Source of the DNA: SURF-21 sp964462595
GTDB taxonomy: Bacteria > Actinomycetota > Geothermincolia > Geothermincolales > RBG-13-55-18
Reading direction: 5' to 3'
NCBI GenBank assembly: GCA_964462595.1
Contig: CAYWXM010000063.1
Span: forward strand, 124,001-188,000
DNA: 64,000 nt
Shown in pieces: positions 59,339 through 64,000 of the stretch; position 1 is the first letter of the stretch, and each line of letters opens with the position of its first letter. Under the pieces are notes generated by a model. It had not been told where the DNA came from and ran no database searches. It was given only the letters and a program-made list of their open reading frames with translations. The translations under genes and the position numbers were made by a program.

Positions 59339-60382
59339 CTAACCAATCGTGTATCGCTCCAGGATTGCCGCAGCCTGATCGAGAAACGCAATCAGAGCTT
59401 CCGTGTGTTCCGCGCCCTTGAGCCTTGCGGGGTCCGGAAACGGAATACGGGAGAGAGGTTGCCCCGCCCTCCTCAACATCGGGATTACTTCAACGGCGAG
59501 GTCGCGCATCCTCTCGGCCGCGAGAAAAACGTTCTCGTAGGTCTCCTGCCGTGTCCACCGATCGGACATGACCATATCGAAGGCGCGGAGGACGTCTCCC
59601 CAGATAAAAAAGGCCGGCCTCTTCTTTCCGAGCCCCAGTGAAGCGGCCACCTTCTCCCGGTCTATCCAGTAATAAGCGTTCCCGCGTCCTCCTTCCTTAT
59701 GCGCTATCCCCGCACTTACAAGGTCCTCGAGTACGCCGTACACGCTCCCCTGGCGGTATTTGATCCTGGAGGCGATCCCATTGGAACTTCCACCCTCGTT
59801 CGTCAGCAGCCAGGTCATGACGTCCGCGCGGGCCCCGGCCCCATAGTAGTCCCTGAGGCGGAGCATGAGATTGGCGGGGTTGCCCAGGTCCGGCTTTCCC
59901 GAGTGACGGCGTATCCGGGGGCTCCCCCGCAGCAGCTTCCATTCCAGAAATACTACGTCCGCCTGCTTGTGCCCATCGTTATAACGACCTTTTTCGCGCC
60001 GGAACAGCTCCTCCGCTTCCGATCCCCGCAATGCATTTCGAGCTTCCTTCCTCACGCCGGGGAAGATGTCTTTCCCGGTGTCGCCCGCTACATAATCCAG
60101 GACCGCGCCGAGCGCCCTGCGGGTATCGGCCTCGAAAGCGCGAGAGATCCGCTTGAGCCGCCATGCCTTCAACAGTCCGTGGTTGACTAGTGTCCAGTCC
60201 ATGGCCTCGTCGAAGATCCTCGCATCCTCCCTTCCGAACGCACAGGTGCCGACCACCAGCGCCTCGGGATCGATCACCGACCCGCGGCATGGCTCTGCCG
60301 CCACGTAAGCCCCCAATGCGGACCATTGGCTCCATATGATCTCGTTAATCTTCTCCGACAAGCTCTCCTGCCAGTTTTCCAT
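59339..60382 (-). CDS. Winged-helix protein paired with a nucleotidyltransferase
   Basis: 347 aa. An N-terminal helical part (QWSALGAYVAAEP...VIDPEALVVG), a central charged region and a C-terminal winged helix-turn-helix (RADVMTWLLTNEGGSSNGIASRIKYRQGSVYGVLEDLVSAGI, then GGRGNAYYWI wing). It starts inside the 3' end of the upstream nucleotidyltransferase gene (38-bp overlap) with GGAGG 9 nt before the ATG at 60382, so the two are translationally coupled. Plausibly the DNA-binding antitoxin-like partner or transcriptional regulator of the pair. Not recognised as a named family. Confidence 0.72.
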   Translation of the reverse strand: MENWQESLSEKINEIIWSQWSALGAYVAAEPCRGSVIDPEALVVGTCAFGREDARIFDEAMDWTLVNHGLLKAWRLKRISRAFEADTRRALGAVLDYVAGDTGKDIFPGVRKEARNALRGSEAEELFRREKGRYNDGHKQADVVFLEWKLLRGSPRIRRHSGKPDLGNPANLMLRLRDYYGAGARADVMTWLLTNEGGSSNGIASRIKYRQGSVYGVLEDLVSAGIAHKEGGRGNAYYWIDREKVAASLGLGKKRPAFFIWGDVLRAFDMVMSDRWTRQETYENVFLAAERMRDLAVEVIPMLRRAGQPLSRIPFPDPARLKGAEHTEALIAFLDQAAAILERYTIG

Positions 60383-60938
60383 AACCCAGTTCCTCCAGAA
60401 CCGCCGCGATCTCCGGCAACCTTTCCCTGGCCTGTTCAAGGCACCACTCGGCGGCCGCCCTCGCCTCCGTTTCAGAAACCTTCATCTTGACAAGGTCGCC
60501 CATATCGGGCTCGCCCCGGTCGATGGCCGCCCACATCTTCAGGCAGACCATGTGCTCCCGTGAGCAGAGGCGCACGGTGAGCCGTTCCCCGAAGTGCTTC
60601 ACCTCCGCCCTTGCGATGATGTCCGGGGGCAGTTCCGTATCGTCGTGCAGGATGGTGGCAGCGGTACTGAACCAGTGCCTGCCCTCGCCGAAGAGGTTCC
60701 CGACCCTCTCCACAGCTGCGGTGAACTCGCCGCTCATGAGCGGCTTCCGGAGCACCAGTGAACCCCCCTCCTCCTCCACCATGCCGAGCCCGTCTATATC
60801 CCTCGTCGGCCTCTCGATAACACCCTGCATGAGCAGAACCATGGCGCCGCAGATGACGACGTCCACCGGGTCCACTTCCTGCTGGTCCAGTACGGCCCCC
60901 AACGCCGACAGCATGGTCTCCGCCTTGAGGTGATCCAT
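60345..60938 (-). CDS. Nucleotidyltransferase-fold protein (DUF6036/AbiEii-like)
   Basis: 197 aa. Contains VVICGAMVLLMQGVIERPTRDIDGLG, in which G-A and T-x-D-I-D match the nucleotidyltransferase core of MNT/AbiEii-like toxins (GG.A....R.T.DID), followed by LVLRKPLMSG, a substrate-loop region and REHMVCLKMWAAIDRGEPDMGDL, which resembles the DUF6036 end. Likely transfers nucleotides to a target, possibly a tRNA, as in related toxins; this is inference. AGGAG upstream of the ATG at 60938. The promoter region carries a perfect palindrome. Confidence 0.75.
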   Translation of the reverse strand: MDHLKAETMLSALGAVLDQQEVDPVDVVICGAMVLLMQGVIERPTRDIDGLGMVEEEGGSLVLRKPLMSGEFTAAVERVGNLFGEGRHWFSTAATILHDDTELPPDIIARAEVKHFGERLTVRLCSREHMVCLKMWAAIDRGEPDMGDLVKMKVSETEARAAAEWCLEQARERLPEIAAVLEELGYGKLAGELVGED

Positions 60939-60959
60939 CTCCGCCGCTCCTGAATGTTA

Positions 60960-60975
60960 TTACTAATATTAGTAA
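60960..60975. promoter_or_regulatory. 16-bp perfect palindrome, likely operator of the nucleotidyltransferase operon
   Basis: TTACTAATATTAGTAA, fully self-complementary, 21 bp upstream of the ATG at 60938 in a short AT-rich island. Positioned between the promoter and the coding start, consistent with autorepression. Confidence 0.7.
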
Positions 60976-60989
60976 CAGTTAACGATATT

Positions 60990-61019
60990 ATTATTAACTA
61001 TAATACCCTTATGGGTCAA
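60990..61019 (-). promoter_or_regulatory. Likely promoter of the nucleotidyltransferase operon
   Basis: On the minus strand TTGACC (61019-61014) followed after 17 bp by TAATAA. The whole pocket is AT-rich in a GC-rich context. Confidence 0.45.
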
Positions 61020-61076
61020 GCCATCATGTAAAGATCTCGTCATTGCAGCGATTACGGTTCAAACGAAAAGGTACCC

Positions 61077-61499
61077 TTACTTCTTCTTCGCTTTACCCTC
61101 GTTCTCGGCGATGCGCGCTCTTACAAGCTTCCTCACCAGCAACGCCGGGAGGGGGTGTTCCGGGGAGAAATGGATAGTGCCGCCGCTGACCTCGTAACCT
61201 TTTAAATCAGCGGCCCTGGCTTTCACCAGGTCCGGGCTCATGACGTAGAAGCTCAGGAAGCCCTTCTGCGCCGCGAAGCCCACGAGGTCGCCTTGGTGTT
61301 TATAGACTGGGATCTGATATTTTAAAGACTCCACGGCCTGTGGGGCCGCCGCCTTTATCGCCGCGCGCAGGCTCTCGAGCGACGGTCGCGCTCCTTCCGG
61401 AACGCTTGCCAGGTAATCGTCGACGTCCCGTGGCGGCTTACCCTTGCCCGTCCCCTTTCCCGTGCGAGGTCTTTTACCGCTTTTCTCCCGGATTTCCAT
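61077..61499 (-). CDS. DUF1801 (YdhG-like) family protein
   Basis: 140 aa. Basic N-terminal tail (KRPRTGKGTGKGK), then VDDYLASVPEGARPSLESLRAAIKAAAPQAVESLKYQIPVYKHQGDLVGFAAQKGFLSFYVM, characteristic of DUF1801, a small fold related to YdhG/frataxin-like proteins. The C-terminus is Lys-rich. The ATG at 61499 is preceded by a G-rich run; an ATG at 61511 is also in frame. It is divergent from nrdJ. Confidence 0.83.
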   Translation of the reverse strand: MEIREKSGKRPRTGKGTGKGKPPRDVDDYLASVPEGARPSLESLRAAIKAAAPQAVESLKYQIPVYKHQGDLVGFAAQKGFLSFYVMSPDLVKARAADLKGYEVSGGTIHFSPEHPLPALLVRKLVRARIAENEGKAKKK

Positions 61500-61562
61500 C
61501 CACCCCCCCATATAACGCGATGAGCTTTTCTCCTACTAACGATACACGTCACTACTTGCGGG

Positions 61563-61577
61563 TACAATATATTTGTA
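61563..61577 (+). promoter_or_regulatory. Candidate NrdR box upstream of nrdJ
   Basis: TACAATATATTTGTA is a near-palindrome resembling NrdR boxes, which control ribonucleotide reductase genes. Only one copy is seen; NrdR usually binds two boxes about three helical turns apart. Confidence 0.4.
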
Positions 61578-61632
61578 GAGCGGGGTGTCAACCAGTAAAA
61601 CCCCCGGGGAAATCGGTAGATGGAGGAAAGAC

Positions 61633-63741
61633 ATGCCCCTGGACAAGATACGTAAGCGGGATGGATCCGTGGTCCCGTTCGAGCCGGAAAAGATCGCGGC
61701 TGCCATCCGAAAGGCCATCGAGGCGGCGGGCGAGGGAGAAACATCACGGGCGGATGGACTCACGCAAGAGGTCACGGCCAAGCTGGAAGAAGGCTTCGCC
61801 GGCGAGATCCCCACCGTGGAGCAGGTACAGGACCTGGTGGAGGAGGCGCTCATCGAGCAGGGGCTCCCCCGCACCGCCAAGTCATATATCCTCTACCGCG
61901 AGCACCGGGCGGAGATACGCCGCACCAAGGATTTTATCGGCGTCAAGGACGAGCTCAAGCTCACCGTGAACGCCGTCAACGTGCTCAAGAAGCGCTACCT
62001 CCTCAAGGACGAGCGCGGCCAGGTTACGGAGACCCCCGACGCCATGTTCCACCGGGTGGCCGGGGCGGTGGCACGGGCGGACCTCGCCTACGACCCTCAG
62101 GCGGATATCGCCGCCCTGGAGGAGGATTTCTACCGCCTCATGGTATCGCTGGATTTTCTGCCCAACTCCCCCACCCTGATGAACGCGGGGACCGGCGTAG
62201 GGCAGCTCTCCGCCTGTTTCGTAATTCCCGTGGAGGATTCCATTCCCGGCATATTCGACGCAGTGAAAGACATGGCGCTGGTGCATAAATCCGGGGGCGG
62301 CACCGGTTTTTCCTTCTCGCGCCTGCGCCCCCAGGGCGACGTGGTGCAATCGACCATGGGTATGGCCTCGGGCCCCCTCACCTTCATGCGCATCTTCGAC
62401 GTCACCACTGAGGTGATCCGGCAGGGGGGCAGGAGACGCGGCGCCAACATGGGCATACTGCGCTGCGACCATCCCGATATCCTGGACTTCATCACCGCCA
62501 AGGACCAGGACGGTTTCCTGTCCAATTTCAACCTTTCGGTGGGCATAACGGACGAGTTCATGGAGGCGCTGAAGAAGGACGACGTATATTTCCTGCGCAA
62601 CCCCCGCAGCGGGGCCATAACCGGCAGCCTGCATGCCCGCGACGTCTTCAACCTTATCGTCACCCAGGCCTGGCGTACCGGAGACCCGGGCCTCGTATTC
62701 CTGGATACCATCAACCGCCATAACCCCACCCCCCACCTGGGAGACATCGAATCCACCAACCCCTGCGGGGAGCAGCCGCTGCTGCCCTGGGAGAGCTGCA
62801 ACCTGGGTTCGATCAATCTCAAGAACATGGTCAAAGACGGGCAATGGGACCGGCAGAGATTATCGGGCACCGTCCACACAGCCGTGCACTTCCTCGACAA
62901 CATAATCGATATCAACCGCTGGCCGCTCGAGGAGACGAAGCTTATGACCCTGGGCAATCGCAAAATCGGGCTGGGGGTGATGGGCCTGGCCGACGCCCTT
63001 CTGCTGATGGGAATGCCCTACAATTCCGAGGAAGGCCTGCGGGCCGCCGAGGAGGCCGCCGCCATCCTGGAGGAGGAATCCCACCGCGCCAGCGGGGAGC
63101 TGGCCGCGCGGCGGGGCGTTTTCCCCAACTACGAGGGCTCGGTCTGGGAGGCCAGGGGCATCCCCATGCGCAATGCGACTACGGTGACCATCGCCCCCAC
63201 GGGCACCATCAGCATCATCGCGGGGTGCTCCTCGGGCATAGAGCCCCTCTTCGCTATATCGTTCGTACGCAACGTCATCGAGGGCACCCAGCTCATGGAG
63301 ATAAATCCCATCTTCGAGGAAACGGCGAAAAGGCTCGGCTTCTTCAGCAACGACCTCATGATGGATATCGCCCGCAGCGGTACCCTGCAGCACGCGGCCG
63401 GCATCGACGATGAGGTGAAGCGCGTCTTCGTCACCGCCTTCGACATCTCACCCGAGTGGCATGTACGCATGCAGGCGGCATTCCAGGCGCACTGCGAAAA
63501 CGCCGTCTCCAAGACCATCAATTTCGCCTCCGATGCCTCCATAGACGACATCGAGGAAGCCTACAAGCTGGCCTACGAACTGGGATGCAAGGGTATCACC
63601 GTCTACCGTTACGGCAGCAAGAAAGAGCAGGTGCTGTACCTGGGGAGCGACTCCCTGATGCGCCTGCTGGAGAGGCCGGAATACACCATGGCCGAGGCCG
63701 AATATGCCGGGGGTTGCCCCACCCCGCTGTGCTTCTTCTAG
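61633..63741 (+). CDS. nrdJ: Adenosylcobalamin-dependent (class II) ribonucleotide reductase
   Basis: 702 aa. Makes deoxyribonucleotides without oxygen, using B12. An ATP-cone regulatory domain (1-90, IRKRDGSVVPFEPEKIAAAIRKA) precedes the catalytic barrel: LPNSPTLMNAG, LSACFVIPVEDS (first active-site Cys), GGGTGFSFSRLRP, NPCGEQPLLPWESCNLGSINL (catalytic Cys/Glu/Cys cluster), ATVTIAPTGTISIIA. The C-terminal redox tail ends CPTPLCFF. The ATG at 61633 has GGAGG with a 6-nt spacer; an open frame extends to 61585. Confidence 0.96.
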   Translation: MPLDKIRKRDGSVVPFEPEKIAAAIRKAIEAAGEGETSRADGLTQEVTAKLEEGFAGEIPTVEQVQDLVEEALIEQGLPRTAKSYILYREHRAEIRRTKDFIGVKDELKLTVNAVNVLKKRYLLKDERGQVTETPDAMFHRVAGAVARADLAYDPQADIAALEEDFYRLMVSLDFLPNSPTLMNAGTGVGQLSACFVIPVEDSIPGIFDAVKDMALVHKSGGGTGFSFSRLRPQGDVVQSTMGMASGPLTFMRIFDVTTEVIRQGGRRRGANMGILRCDHPDILDFITAKDQDGFLSNFNLSVGITDEFMEALKKDDVYFLRNPRSGAITGSLHARDVFNLIVTQAWRTGDPGLVFLDTINRHNPTPHLGDIESTNPCGEQPLLPWESCNLGSINLKNMVKDGQWDRQRLSGTVHTAVHFLDNIIDINRWPLEETKLMTLGNRKIGLGVMGLADALLLMGMPYNSEEGLRAAEEAAAILEEESHRASGELAARRGVFPNYEGSVWEARGIPMRNATTVTIAPTGTISIIAGCSSGIEPLFAISFVRNVIEGTQLMEINPIFEETAKRLGFFSNDLMMDIARSGTLQHAAGIDDEVKRVFVTAFDISPEWHVRMQAAFQAHCENAVSKTINFASDASIDDIEEAYKLAYELGCKGITVYRYGSKKEQVLYLGSDSLMRLLERPEYTMAEAEYAGGCPTPLCFF

Positions 63742-63765
63742 CAGGAGAAGGCGGGAAGCGTAATC

Positions 63766-64000
63766 GTGCGCCTGCTCATCGCTTACTGCGGAGGACCTAT
63801 TCCGGTAAAGAGAGCTAATTTCACCGTGACCTTCGAGGACACCTTCGCCCAGCGCTTCCTGCGCCATATGGTCAACGACGAGGGCTACTGCAACGGCTGC
63901 GGGGTGCTCTGCGACCACTGCCGCGATACCTATGGGATCGATTTCTCGGGCGACATAGTGGGAATCTTGCAATTCCCGTCCGTTCTGCCCTATTACCTGG
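63766..64000 (+). CDS. DUF166-like protein, 3' end cut by window edge
   Basis: 78 complete codons from a GTG at 63766 (GGAAG 7 nt upstream) to the edge, still open. Opens LLIAYCGGPIPVK, then FTVTFEDTFAQRFL and a four-Cys block CNGCGVLCDHC, followed by GDIVGILQFPSVLP. This resembles the DUF166 family known mainly from archaea and some anaerobic bacteria, often with a thymidylate-synthase-related context. It sits 24 bp after nrdJ, so a nucleotide-related role is possible. Too little is visible for certainty. Confidence 0.62.
   Translation, partial: MRLLIAYCGGPIPVKRANFTVTFEDTFAQRFLRHMVNDEGYCNGCGVLCDHCRDTYGIDFSGDIVGILQFPSVLPYYL

Overview
This 64 kb window is high-GC bacterial chromosome, densely coded on both strands, with many GTG and TTG starts and good Shine-Dalgarno (SD) sequences. 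The gene set suggests an uncultured anaerobic actinobacterium, of the kind found as subsurface or sediment genomes. Pointers are a MurT/GatD pair (Gram-positive wall), a UPF0182 membrane protein, a fatty-acyl-AMP-ligase-like enzyme, a group III type phosphofructokinase, lipoproteins, a sortase, a B12-dependent ribonucleotide reductase and an Rnf/formate dehydrogenase cluster. The taxonomic assignment is inference; there is no rRNA gene here, only an initiator tRNA.

Layout. 1-4 kb (minus): acyl-AMP ligase (cut by the window edge), DUF169 protein, amidohydrolase. 4-8 kb (plus): MoxR/NorQ-type AAA+ ATPase, NorD/CbbO-type VWA protein and a duplicated zinc-ribbon protein. 8-15.4 kb (minus): D-aminoacylase-like amidohydrolase, membrane-anchored metallophosphoesterase, MFS transporter, an IS remnant, DUF4125 protein and ATC-hydrolase-like protein. 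15.3-25.3 kb (mixed): 22-bp inverted repeats, K+ channel, phosphofructokinase, lipoprotein, enoyl-CoA hydratase, a small conserved protein, B12-binding radical SAM protein, soluble chemoreceptor, tRNA-fMet, sortase and a frameshifted paralogue of the zinc-ribbon protein. 25-38 kb: UPF0182, sirtuin, surface repeat protein, a response-regulator/kinase locus with an internal deletion scar, MutM, a surface-protein remnant and a HEAT-repeat protein. 38-45.7 kb: amidohydrolase, DUF3048 lipoprotein, HAD hydrolase, COG2426 membrane protein, murT-gatD, FAD/NAD oxidoreductase.

The most interesting locus is 45.7-53.7 kb. A Tat-exported FdnG-like molybdopterin subunit, an FdnH-like iron-sulfur subunit, RnfC, RnfD and FdhE lie on one strand in order. 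There is no cytochrome gamma subunit and none of RnfG, E, A or B. An ArsR-family regulator is divergent, and the AT-rich intergenic region holds a perfect dyad. The layout suggests a formate dehydrogenase wired to a minimal RnfCD module, with an unusual Cys-Gln in place of Sec/Cys-His at the active site.

54-64 kb: DUF1638 protein, ferredoxin, Crp/Fnr regulator, glutaredoxin, MetE-like protein, GlcD-type flavoprotein, a two-gene nucleotidyltransferase/winged-helix pair resembling a toxin-antitoxin module behind a palindromic operator, a DUF1801 protein, nrdJ, and the start of a DUF166-like gene cut by the window end.
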